Below are positions 31,549 to 40,749 of a stretch of DNA of 64,000 nucleotides, piece after piece. Source of the stretch: Blepharisma stoltei (lineage: Eukaryota; Ciliophora; Heterotrichea; Heterotrichida; Blepharismidae); NCBI GenBank assembly GCA_914767885.1, contig CAJZBQ010000012.1, positions 598,501-662,500 on the forward strand, in the 5' to 3' direction. Every line of letters starts with the position of its first letter. Position 1 is the first letter of the stretch. The notes beneath the pieces are model-generated. The model searched no databases and was not told where the DNA came from. It saw only the letters and a list, made by a program, of their open reading frames with translations. Position numbers and translations under genes: made by a program.

Positions 31549-32307
31549 ATGTCTTTGCTTCGCAGGACAATATTTAGGTCATTTTCTAAATTAGCAGCTC
31601 TCAAAGAGCTGCCACAGCTCCAAGAGCAAGAAAATATCAAAAGACTGTCAGCCTTCAAAGAAAAATACGACAAGTTTGTAGAAAGCCAAAAAAAAGAAAT
31701 TTATTATGCAGGAAGAGAATTAACAGAGGCGCAAAAAGAAAGGGTCAATATGGTTGTCGACGAAATTTTCCAGCTTTCCCCACTTGAAAGTAGAGCACTT
31801 CAATACGTTTGGAGAGATAAAACGAAAAGAACTTTTAATTTCAAACCAGATGGGCCTCCAGAGGACGGAAAAGAAACACAAATGAGAAGTCAGAACTTCT
31901 GGCCAGCAAATCATCCTGTGAATGTTGAATACCAGCAAGAAACTGGGCAGAAAGGAATTATTGGACTTCATGGGTACCCGAAGTCTTTTATGGATAAATT
32001 TTTAAGTGGGGAATTGTTTTCCGTTGCAGCTGCAGCTAAGCCAGCTGAAGTTGTAGAAGAAAAGAAGCCTGAAAAGGTGGAAAAAACTTCGTTTAACTTG
32101 GTTCTCAAAGGATTTAGCCCAGAAGGAAAAATTAAATTGATTAAAGAACTTAAAGACATGCTTAAGCTTGGACTCAAAGAAGCCAAAGACCAGTTAGAGT
32201 CTACAGCTAAAGAGCCTTTAATTCTTGCCAAAGCTATAAGCAAAGAAACACACCAAGAAATTTATGACAAGCTAAAAGGACTTGGGGCTGATATTGAGTT
32301 TATATAG
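31549..32307 (+). CDS. Mitochondrial ribosomal protein bL12m (L7/L12)
   Basis: 252 residues. The N-terminus MSLLRRTIFRSFSKLAALKE is an amphipathic, Arg-rich mitochondrial targeting sequence. The C-terminal about 75 residues are the classic L7/L12 CTD: SFNLVLKGFSPEGKIKLIKE, LGLKEAKDQLESTAKEPL, and GADIEFI at the end. This domain recruits translation GTPases to the ribosomal stalk. An Ala/Pro/Glu/Lys hinge (AAAAKPAEVVEEKKPEKVEK) precedes it. The N-terminal extension (ALQYVWRDKTKRTFNFKPDG) is ciliate-like and longer than in other mitochondria. No insert or TGA-Trp. Convergent with TPK, 23 bp apart. Confidence 0.93.
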   Translation: MSLLRRTIFRSFSKLAALKELPQLQEQENIKRLSAFKEKYDKFVESQKKEIYYAGRELTEAQKERVNMVVDEIFQLSPLESRALQYVWRDKTKRTFNFKPDGPPEDGKETQMRSQNFWPANHPVNVEYQQETGQKGIIGLHGYPKSFMDKFLSGELFSVAAAAKPAEVVEEKKPEKVEKTSFNLVLKGFSPEGKIKLIKELKDMLKLGLKEAKDQLESTAKEPLILAKAISKETHQEIYDKLKGLGADIEFI

Positions 32308-32330
32308 ACTAAGCTTAACTATTTATGAAT

Positions 32331-33020
32331 TTATTTTGAGCATGTGAATAAAATATTTTTGTCACCTTCTATAACGACTTGATTTTCTAAAACTTCATTG
32401 CAAGCACTCACGATCCCTCCTATTTCGCTTAACGTGCTGTTGAAATTTCATTTAAATCCTTCTGTTGTGAGAACAGCTGGGCCACAGAGAGGAATCATTC
32501 CAAAGTACTTCCATGGGATTTTACTTGCAAAAATAATTCTTGTGGTACCCTTGAATACTGGGAATGCTAAATTTTGTGAGTTATATAAATAAATGCTTTT
32601 ATCAGCATGATTTGGATCAAATAGCACACTAATAGCGTGTAAAGAGTGGTCCATTCTTCCCCCTAAGTCTCCAATAACTATTGTAGGCCTTTCATTATTA
32701 ACATATCCTAGTGCTTTTTGAAAATCAGTTGTATCTTGATCTGAATCATAGATTTGAATAACTTCTTCAAAATATTCTTTAGTTTCTTCAGAAATTGAAT
32801 CCATATCTCCTACTATGATGGTTGGAATCTGATTTCCATTTCTTTGCATTAAAGACTCTCTGATGAGATTAGCTGCGCCATCAGCTGCAATAATATTAAC
32901 TGCTCTTTCATAAATTTCGTAATATATTTCATTGAATGATGAGAGATTATTTGTGTTGAGAACTATTATATCAATCTGTTCATTGCTCTCAAGCCATGAT
33001 AAATTGACCGTATAGTTCAT
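32331..33020 (-). CDS. Thiamine pyrophosphokinase
   Basis: 229 residues. Motifs in order: NIIAADGAANLI, IIVGDMDSISEETKEY, DSDQDTTDFQKALGYV, and GDLGGRMDHSLHAISVL. These match TPK1 (the Asp-rich ATP/thiamine site and the GR.DH.L loop). The C-terminal beta-sandwich domain is present (GFKWNFNSTLSEIGGIVSAC with TGA as Trp, and VVIEGDKNILFTCSK). The enzyme transfers pyrophosphate from ATP to thiamine to make TPP. The start MNYTVNLSWLESNE was chosen; the frame is open for 41 more codons upstream, but those are hydrophobic AT-rich sequence. Confidence 0.93.
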
Positions 33021-33517
33021 AATATTAAAAAATGAATTAATAAAAATGAATAGAGAACTAGAAGGCGCACAAAAGAAGAATGAAATGGACAATGCTTTGA
33101 TTAAGAGCCAATAAGTAGTAAATCTAAAAGTTGTAAGATACAATTTTAAATAATTAGAGTGTTTAAATCTATTTTATAAAAATGAATTTTGATTTGAAAA
33201 CTAAAAATACATTTTTGTTTAATTTTTAGTATTCTAATAAATTAAATGATTAGGATTTTTTAATGCAAATAAAAAATGACCTTTTATAGTATTTATCAAT
33301 TTTATATTTTTATATAGCTAAAACTGATTATTTTTGCATGTGGTGAATTGATTTCTGCTTAGAATGAATTTCGGACTCATTTTTAGTATAATTAGACCTA
33401 ATTCAATTCATCAAGAAGCCATATATAGTCAATCTCGACAAATCCTCTTAAGTTATAACCGCTTATCTAACAAACCACTAAACTTTAAAATTGTGATTCA
33501 ATTATTTAATTCAAAAA
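33021..33517. other. Intergenic, nothing recognised
   Basis: AT-rich. Open frames here are low-complexity or shadows. No repeat family members seen. Confidence 0.5.
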
Positions 33518-33946
33518 TTATTGTAAAATACAAACTTTGCATGTATTCTGACTATCAAACTCACTATCATGAATTGATCTTATATGTCCTCTGCCAGATT
33601 TTGTTGAAAAAACAGACCTCTTTAACGGTTCATGCTTTTCACGCAATTCCTCTCGTTTCTGATGCTCTTCAAAAACAAAATGTTTGGTTTTCCCTTCCAG
33701 AATCATATCCAAATCCTGGAAAGTATGACAAGGTGTATCCAAGTTAATTTTTTCACTAAAAATATCACTCGAGAGTTTTGACGATTTTCTCATGTGCAGA
33801 GTCGGCAAACTTTCACTATCCTCAGTTACTTTTGAATTTTCATTGACATCTTGGTCCTTGATTTCCATTGATCTAAAAACCCATCCTGAATTTCTTCTTA
33901 CTGGGCTTGTTACATTTTTGTCTTCAATACCTGCGTTAAATGCCAT
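33518..33946 (-). CDS. Small polar protein ending in a CaaX prenylation motif
   Basis: 142 residues, MAFNAGIEDKNVTSPVRRNS ... DSQNTCKVCILQ. The last four residues CILQ form a CaaX box (X = Gln favours farnesyl), so membrane attachment is likely. The rest is Ser/Glu/Lys-rich with a charged helix (FEEHQKREELREKHEPLKRS). No enzymatic motif. The start is ATG 33946-33944, 64 bp from the Rieske gene start on the other strand. Function unknown; the lipidation signal is the one concrete clue. Confidence 0.6.
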   Translation of the reverse strand: MAFNAGIEDKNVTSPVRRNSGWVFRSMEIKDQDVNENSKVTEDSESLPTLHMRKSSKLSSDIFSEKINLDTPCHTFQDLDMILEGKTKHFVFEEHQKREELREKHEPLKRSVFSTKSGRGHIRSIHDSEFDSQNTCKVCILQ

Positions 33947-34010
33947 TGACTATAATTATGAATCCTTTTACGTAGTTAAACTATCTCGAATACATCATGG
34001 CCATTAATAA

Positions 34011-35010
34011 ATGTTAAGTAGAGCTTCTAAACTCTCTCAACTAATCAAAATCCCTAGGGCAGCATTTGCCGATGAGTGGTTCAGAGGAAACAGATACAGC
34101 GAAGACGGTGCACCTTTTTTTGAAACCCCAACAAGGCCTGGAAACTTCAGAGATGTGATGGACTTTAAACTTAAGCTTGATAATTGGTTTGACGAAGCCC
34201 GTGAATTCAATGAAGAAGAATGGGAAGTCAAAAAAGCTCAGCTTTATATAGCAAACTGTATGGGAAACATCATGTGGGTAACTGGCTTCCAATATGCAGC
34301 AAGTTCTTGGGCACAAATCATTACAGGTTGGGTAAGATACTTCCCAGACAAATATAGAGGCTGCCTTTTGAGTAGCGCTCTAAGCGCCCGAGACTTCCCG
34401 ACGAAGTCTGGGCGGTGGTTTGACCAGCTGATGTTGGTCAAACCAGCATCCAATTTGACAAACCTTCTGTATGAGAAGAATTTGTCATTTTGGATGTTGG
34501 TTTGACCAACATCAGCTGGTAAAACCACCGCCCAGACTTCGCCGGGAAGTCTCGGGCGCTTAGAGCGCTACTCAAAGGCAGCCTCTATATATGGAATTTG
34601 ACATAGGTGAATTACCTCCTGGTGAAGTCATGCAGATTTCTTGGCATGGTGTTCCATTATTCATAAGAAGACTGACTAAAGAAGAGATGGAAGACGAAGG
34701 CAAGACTCCTCCACATACACTTATGGACACCTCTCATCAAGTAAGGATCACTGATGCTCCAAATTCAAAGGTGATGGTTCTCAACGCAAGATGCACACAT
34801 TTAGGATGTATTCCAATCCCATACATTGGAAAATATAAAGGATGGACTTGCATGTGCCATGGAAGTATTTTTGATAAATGGGGAAGAGTTAGGCAAGGAC
34901 CAGCATTAGAAAACTTAAGATACCAAAACCATTCCTTGTATGGGAACATACTTTGCGTAGATCAGCTGCGCTATAATTATGAGCCCAGAAGGATCTGGAT
35001 AGTTCAATAA
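34011..35010 (+). CDS. Rieske iron-sulfur subunit of complex III
   Basis: 254 residues after removing a 235 bp palindromic IES. The cluster ligands are explicit: NARCTHLGCIPIPY (CTHLGC) and GWTCMCHGSIFDKWGR (CxCHGS). A transmembrane anchor (IANCMGNIMWVTGFQYAASS) precedes. The head begins EFDIGELPPGEVMQISWHGV, PLFIRRLTKEEM, as in mitochondrial UQCRFS1. The protein carries electrons from ubiquinol to cytochrome c1 in the inner membrane. The IES (34357-34591) lies between anchor and head; joining at TATA gives PDKYMEFDIGEL. The N-terminus MLSRASKLSQLIKIPRAAFA suits mitochondrial import. Confidence 0.95.
34357..34591. mobile_element. Palindromic IES with hairpin arms, 235 bp
   Basis: Near-perfect inverted arms (GAGGCTGCCTTTTGAGTAGC at left; its inverse at right). 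Within each arm smaller hairpins occur (AGCGCTCTAAGCGC-like, GACTTCCCGACGAAGTC) and CAGCTGATGTTGGTCAAACC. Centre near CAAACCTTCTGTATGAGAAG. TATA-TATA excision restores the Rieske frame. Confidence 0.9.
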
Positions 35011-35145
35011 ATAAATGGGTTTCCGTTAAACATAAATTATGATAATATATTGTGTTGACAATTATATCAGTAATGAATTGTGATAATAATAGGTACTGGA
35101 ATAATATGATACGCTGGAGAATTTTATTTTAATATTTAAGATACC

Positions 35146-35798
35146 ATATACATAAAATGGCCGGAGACGAGCGACCCGTCCTTCCGTGGCTGGTGTCCTT
35201 ATGTATACCGGACATGGTTTTTGGATGCGGAGAGCTACTCAAGGGGAGAGTTAGCCTCGAGGCGAGAGGCCCAGCCCAATTTCCGCTGATTTTGGGACTT
35301 GACCCGGGCAGCAGTTTTTCGCATTCTTTTTGCCAGTAGCGCCGAGGCCCAGACTCGGTGTCCGAAAGAGGCAGGGTGAGTTATCTGCCTAGGCTACTTG
35401 GTGGCTTAGCCCCGAATCCCGCAAGGGGTTGAGTTCTTTCTCGGAGATGATCCGGAAAGAGGGGAGGCGAAGCTAGACTAAAGAACTCAAGGGCGCAAGT
35501 CTCTCCAGTTAAAAGGGTTCTCTTACGAGGGCGATCTGGCCAGACGGAGGCAAAGACTGGCGTAATTCGGGGCGGAAGGCTGAGTTGGGAATGGTGGTGC
35601 CCAGCGACAGTCGGCTGACGACTCAATAGGGCAACACACTACCGAGAAACCAGGGGTTTCGGCCTGGGCTCAGAGAACCAGTGATGGAAGTCCATCCTTT
35701 TCGCTCGTGCCAGCACGGCTCCCCAAGGAGCGCGGAGGAATGCCACGCATGGAAGTAGGGACTATAAAGACACATCTTAAATCTAATCTAATCTAATC
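35146..35798 (+). mobile_element. Retroposon-like element F with AATCT-repeat tail
   Basis: 653 bp, strikingly GC-rich, between perfect repeats TAATATTTAAGATACC (35130-35145, 35799-35814). The right end is (TCTAA)n/(AATCT)n immediately before the target repeat. Two long open frames inside are not protein-like. Intergenic. Confidence 0.85.
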
Positions 35799-35814
35799 TA
35801 ATATTTAAGATACC

Positions 35815-36608
35815 GAAATTGTTTTTAAAACTGGGGGTCTTTGTTCCTCACCTCAACATTCAAAAAATATCTTGGCATGAAAATTAAACAGATGCAAATA
35901 GTCCAATTATTGTAAAATCTAAAATTTAGGAAAAAGTTGGATAAAGGCATTTTTGCTTATACTATATCGACATTAAATATAATTTTGAATCAAAATATCT
36001 AATTTCATTAAAGACTGAGCACTATTATGATGCTATGCATTTTCATTATCAGAATAGGCATGAAATGCTATGCTTAACTTCTTGCTTTATTAATTAGATA
36101 TAACCTATTTATTTTTCGTCATTATTTTTGAATAATTAAATTCCTTAATATTCTTTTTAATAATCTTCAGAATTTATATCCGTATTTCTCCTCAATTCAA
36201 TTCACCAATTTGTGCAAATGAAGGGTAAATTCATGAATTTTGAAACTTTCTTTCACAGCTTCATCATCCAAAATCTAATAAATATCTAATCTACGATTGT
36301 TATAGACAGCAATCATCAATAATATCAATTTCATCTTCTCTTCATCATTCATATACTTGCTTGCTTAAGTTTATTAAGTTCTGAGAGTATGCCGTTGAGT
36401 TGAATCCAGTCCTAATCCTAAAAGTGAAGCAATTGTTTGATCTCTATGAAAATTTAAATAACTAAATGGTTCTGTTCTATTCTGCTTTTCCTTCATTTAG
36501 CGCCACAAGAGTCTCGTTGTCTTATGCACGTATCTCTCAATTCTCATCATACAGTGGTTCAGCATAATTTTTTACTCTATCATCAACATATACTTTTAGT
36601 TATATAAG
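35815..36608. other. AT-rich gap, possible gene remnant
   Basis: Minus-strand pieces such as VYVDDRVKNYAEPLYDENW (36550-36600) look coding but stops interrupt them within about 30 codons. No intact frame or known repeat was found. Confidence 0.4.
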
Positions 36609-37447
36609 CTATTTAGAAACATAATCCGCAAAGCTTTCTTTTGTGTAGCAATTAAACCCATCAACTCTAGTATCTTCAGATATTCTCCATTCTCTTACTC
36701 CCGCTCTCCGTGAGTGAGTAAATCATTGGAAAAATGACTTTTTTTTTTTGAGAAAAAGCTACCCCCATGATCAAGCATATAGGTGATAATTATTATAAAT
36801 CCCTAGCTAATTCTGTTTGATTTAAATAGCTTGCATACTTAAATATAATTTTTTCAAATTAAATTTAATTTTTACTTCTAATTTTTATGAATTTTTGATT
36901 TTTTTAATTTTAATAAATTACTATAAAATTAATAAATAAATTATTTTAACCCCACTTCGCGAGCATATTTTTTTTGCTCCTCACGGATGGTGGGATTTAT
37001 CGAAAAATGAGCAGAAATCAAAAGTCTTGCATTCCCATTCAATGCTCTAATAAGCATAGGCTTCAATTTGTCTATAGCTTCTGGCAGCAAATACAAATAA
37101 ATAATTGTAGCTTCGCTAATATCGATATTCATAAAATCATCCTCAAGAATTCTAATCTTTTCACTCAATCCCGATTTTTCAATTCTTTCTCTTCCTATAA
37201 GTACTAAATCATGATTTAATTCTACACCTATAGCACTTTTGCATCCAACATTGGCAGCTTCAAATAGAACTCTACCATCTCCACAGCCTAAGTCAACTAT
37301 AACATCTTTATCACATATCTTTGCAGCTAAAAACATTTCACGCACTTTTTCATCTACACTTGGCATATAAGGGCACAGAAGACTTCCAGTATCTCATAAA
37401 CCTTCTTCTGGAGGTAGCTCAGGGAAGGGTAAATCTGATTCTTCCAT
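36609..37447 (-). CDS. Class I SAM methyltransferase, FAM173/ATPSCKMT-like
   Basis: 178 residues. SAM-binding motif I VDLGCGDGRVLFEAANVG, acidic motif II GVELNHDL, then DDFMNIDISEATIIYLYLLP, and the family's YLLPE followed by L.P.L. An insert of MITE type (36698-36999) interrupts the C-terminus; TA excision gives SAHFSIREWRISEDTRVDGF in frame, recovering the conserved His-Phe..W pattern. PYMPS near the start (VPYxPT in the family) also fits. Mitochondrial members trimethylate a lysine of ATP synthase c-subunit or ANT; cytosolic homologues exist. Start MEESDLPFPELPPEEGLW at 37447, with one TGA-Trp. Confidence 0.85.
36698..36999 (+). mobile_element. Diverged BogoMITE-like IES, 302 bp
   Basis: The start TTACTCCCGCTCTCCGTGAG and the right hairpin (CACTTCGCGAGCATATTTTT ... 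GCTCCTCACGGATGGTGGG) are degenerate MITE ends. TA-TA excision restores the methyltransferase. Confidence 0.8.
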
Positions 37448-37529
37448 TTAACTTAAACAATTGATATAATTCGTAAAAAATTAGATAAATTATTTATGGT
37501 ACACTTTTAATTGTTTTGATCATTTTGGA

Positions 37530-38156
37530 CTAAAATAGGCTGCATCTTGAGCATATATTTTTACGCTTCTGAGTTTTGAGCTTCTCTTTTGCTTGCTTAG
37601 CTTTTTCTTTTGAGGGGTTTGAAAATAATGTATCAATTATATATTTAAAAATTTCATTTAGAGCTGCAGGATCACTTGCAGAGCATTTATAATACTTCAT
37701 ATCATATTCATTTGCATAATTTTTAATTTCATTTTTATAATTTTTCCCTTCCTCTCCAGTAATAAGATCTTTTTTATTAACTAGAATAATTTTCAATACT
37801 TTTTTGAGCAGTTCTTCGTCTTTGGATCCAAAAATCGCATTCACTTTATCTTTTACATACCTAAGGCTCTGAACTCGGTCATCAACTACAAAAATAATAG
37901 CATCAACAGAATATCAATAAGCAGGAGTCAGCGTTGCTAATGACTCTTTTCCTGGAGGATCAAATATCATAAGTCTGACCACCCGAGAATCATGCATTGA
38001 ATTGCGAATTCTGCAGTCGACTGCTATTGTAGGCTTATGTTCACTTGGAAAGAAATTCTCAGTGGATTGAAGTAAAATTGATGTTTTCCCTACTCCTGAT
38101 TTGCCAATTAACAAAACCTTGCAAAAGACTTTGAGAATCGGAAACTGAGAGTCCAT
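37530..38156 (-). CDS. Divergent small GTPase (Ras superfamily)
   Basis: 208 residues. G1 P-loop GKSGVGKTSIL, G3 FDPPGKESL (normally DTAGQE/DxxG), G4 LVNKKDL, and a G5-like CSAS. The switch-II DPPGKE change would remove the usual catalytic Gln, so hydrolysis may be slow. The C-terminus KRKNICSRCSLF ends in a basic patch plus CSLF, a possible CaaX prenylation site. One TGA is Trp (PAYWYSVDAIIF). It is Rab-like in length but its effector region is not recognisable. It lies between two minus-strand genes. The superfamily assignment is firm; the subfamily is open. Confidence 0.85.
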
Positions 38157-38221
38157 GTTTAATAATTTAGAATATATTCATAAAAATTTTTTTCTTAACC
38201 TCTTAATTAAGACGATACTTA

Positions 38222-38593
38222 CTCCCCCCCTCGGTGACGAACAAAACCATTAGAAAAATCGCTATTATTTGCCAAAAGCCCACCCTCCGTAAGTGAACAA
38301 AAATGTTTTTAATAGAAAAATTTTTTATGAAAAAAATTTTTGATATATAAGTGATAATTAGTATAATGAAATCTAGAGCTAATTCTGTTTAATTTTAAAC
38401 AAATTACTTTTTAAAACATAAATTTTATAAATTAAATTAATATTTGCTTTCCAATTTTTGCGAATTAGGATTTTTTTAATTTCTAAACAAATTTTTGTAT
38501 AAAATTTATATATATATTTTTTTAAAAAAAAAATTAACCCCCCTCCGTGAGTGAAAAAAATTTTTTTGTTCACTCACGGAGTGGGGGGAGTTA
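38222..38593 (+). mobile_element. BogoMITE-like copy between genes
   Basis: 372 bp between TA 38220-38221 and TA 38592-38593. Standard MITE ends (CCCTCGGTGACGAACAAAAC; CACTCACGGAGTGGGGGGAG) and core. Intergenic, just downstream of the NDC1-like stop. Confidence 0.9.
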
Positions 38594-38609
38594 GTAAAAC
38601 TATTTAATG

Positions 38610-40239
38610 TTAATTACTAACCCTTTGAATAAATCCTAAAATATCTGACCTCAACGATAACGAATTAAAGCACTCTTTATACTCTTGCTTGATTTCTTTT
38701 ATGTTTCTCTTGCTCCTCCTCCACAAGAGAGACAATCTATTGGAAAAATCCTATTTTTTGAGAAAAAATCTATAATAAATGTGTTTATATAGTACTTATT
38801 ATTCAAATCTTGTAAACTTTAAATAGTTTGCATTCTCTCTATTAATTTCATAAAATATTAATATTATTATGCAAATTTTTTTCTATATTGGTTTCAAAAC
38901 TAGAAAAATTAGTATAAAGCTTGAAAAAATAAACCCTTCATGAGGAGCAAATATTTTGATTATTCAAGTAGATGGAGGAGTTAATATTTGACTCAAAAAG
39001 TCCTGTGTCAATTTCTGGATCATTATGCTTATAATTTTCCAAATCCTGCAAAGCATCAACTTGTGCCTGCAAAATCAATGAAAGAGAATTGTCTTTCAAA
39101 ATAAACGACTGCATCCCTGAGCAGGTCACAAAATTTGTTAGCACATTTGAGCTTAATGCAGCCATTGTGGTAATCCTAAACAGCTCATTTCTAAACTGCA
39201 CATCAAATGGTTCATTGAATACATAATACATAAAATAAAAAAATTTGAAAATCAATTGTTGCCAATCAGGCATCCCTGAAACCATTTCATTTGGTCTAAT
39301 TTTGCTTTTTTTAACTGCATAAGACCGAATATGTGTCGAAACTGCTGAAATGTAGTCAATTCCTTTATCAAGAAGAATTTTCCATTGGCTTGTTTTCGGG
39401 TCGAAAATGCTTATCCTTCTCTCATAATTATTTTTAGATACTCTTAGCAAGTCCTGGAAGCACTGAAAATGTATATTTTCATCATTTATTGTAAGGCCGC
39501 TTATAGCAAGCTGCTCTCCTATCGAGTTTTCATCATCTAGCAATGTTGGCTTAGCCAAAAAGTTTTTAAGCATTGTGGTTAAAATATAGTTGATATTAAA
39601 AACAATAGCTCCTATAGCGAAGTCTTGGTATATGAAATAAAAACTCATTTCGTAGGCTAATCTTAAATGAGTTACTGTTCAAAGAATGCTCATTAATATC
39701 AGGTTCGTTGCACAAAAAAACAGTGACTTCATAAAAGATGATGGAATTTGCAGGGCAAGCCAATGTATCCGGCCATATGGTGGGTCATACCAGTAGACAA
39801 TGTGCTCGTGTGCAGCAATAAATGCGATTGCTTCCATAAAGCCAAGCCCTATTGCTTGAAAATAGCTTCACGAGTCAAAATTCCTTATATAGGCAAATGA
39901 AAGCCCAAATTCTCGATAAAGCATTGGGAACACAATCATATTGATTGCTAAAAGTGCATGAAAAGGCTTCGGGGATGTGAAGAGCTTTCGAATTTCGTCT
40001 GAAGTTCTGCAAGAATCTGGAAAATTTGTTAGGGTTAGATACTTTACTAGGAGAATTAGGGCAAAGAGGCAGTAGACTTTGATGAACAGGGCTAATGAAG
40101 GACCTGCTGCTGGATACCCGAACATCAGTGGAGATATTGAGAGCAAAATGTAGATTAATGGAACACTCCAAAAAATATAAGAGCCTGTAAGTCACCTAAG
40201 GCTGAGGTTTAAAGTGTCTTGGCATGCTGTATCTTTCAT
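38610..40239 (-). CDS. Multi-pass membrane protein, NDC1-like nucleoporin
   Basis: 441 residues. Start MKDTACQDTLNLSLRWLTGS with TGA-Trp. About six hydrophobic segments occupy residues 20-210 (IFWSVPLIYILLSISPLMFG; VYCLFALILLVKYLTL; LLAINMIVFPMLYREFGLSF). They are followed by a soluble half containing FQCFQDLLRVSKNNYERRIS, IFDPKTSQWKILLDKGIDYI. This layout and the LAFxDLxxVSxxxxxRRxxIF..W pattern fit Ndc1, the transmembrane nucleoporin that anchors nuclear pores. The C-terminus needs removal of a diverged MITE (38680-38983) and then reads ESNIKECFNSLSLRSDILGF ... RVSN-TAA. It is shorter than animal Ndc1, so the assignment is tentative. Confidence 0.5.
38680..38983 (+). mobile_element. Strongly diverged MITE IES, 304 bp
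   Basis: Blocks GACAATCTATTGGAAAAATC and GGAGGAGTTA match the MITE ends, though the terminal bases differ. The junction (left TATA at 38678-38681; right TA at 38982-38983) is the one found that keeps the gene open to a protein-like C-terminus. Confidence 0.6.
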
Positions 40240-40749
40240 TTTTAATTTATGAAGACTTAGGTATTTAGCTATGATGAAAATTGAATTCGCTTACTCTGCT
40301 CTTCGTTAATAATAATACCATTATTAATTGGGAATAACTTAAAATATTTATTTTAAAAATATAATTTAGATATATAAGAATTTATAGAGTTAAACCTTAA
40401 AAAATGATCAATTAAATAATTAGATCAATTATTTTACTTATAAGTGCTAAAAGGTGATTTAAATCATTGCAAATATAACGAAATAGACTTTTTAAAATAA
40501 CTCATCTTTTTCAGGTGAATAAAAATTAAACAATATTATTCGTTATTACAAGACACCTAAATTATTTTTTGAAAAAAATAGAGTTAATAAATAGTAATAT
40601 ATTTTATATTTATATCTAAATACTCTCTCCTAGGTACAGGTTCAACTGCTATAAATTAAATCTTATTGGATTGAGTGGCTAAAAGAAAATGGCTCGTTCT
40701 TTGAGGGTGAGGGAATTCATAATTATTCTAATTAAAATTATCTAATTCT
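40240..40749. other. AT-rich intergenic stretch
   Basis: No coding-like frame, MITE end or target duplication seen. Confidence 0.6.

Noticed and set aside
33364-33747. Plus-strand 127-codon ORF
   Set aside because: Shadow of the minus-strand CaaX gene; the minus frame has ordinary coding composition and a lipidation motif.
35157-35626. Two long ORFs inside element F
   Set aside because: They lie wholly in a GC-rich retroposon-like element bounded by a target duplication, overlap on opposite strands and have no domain-like features.
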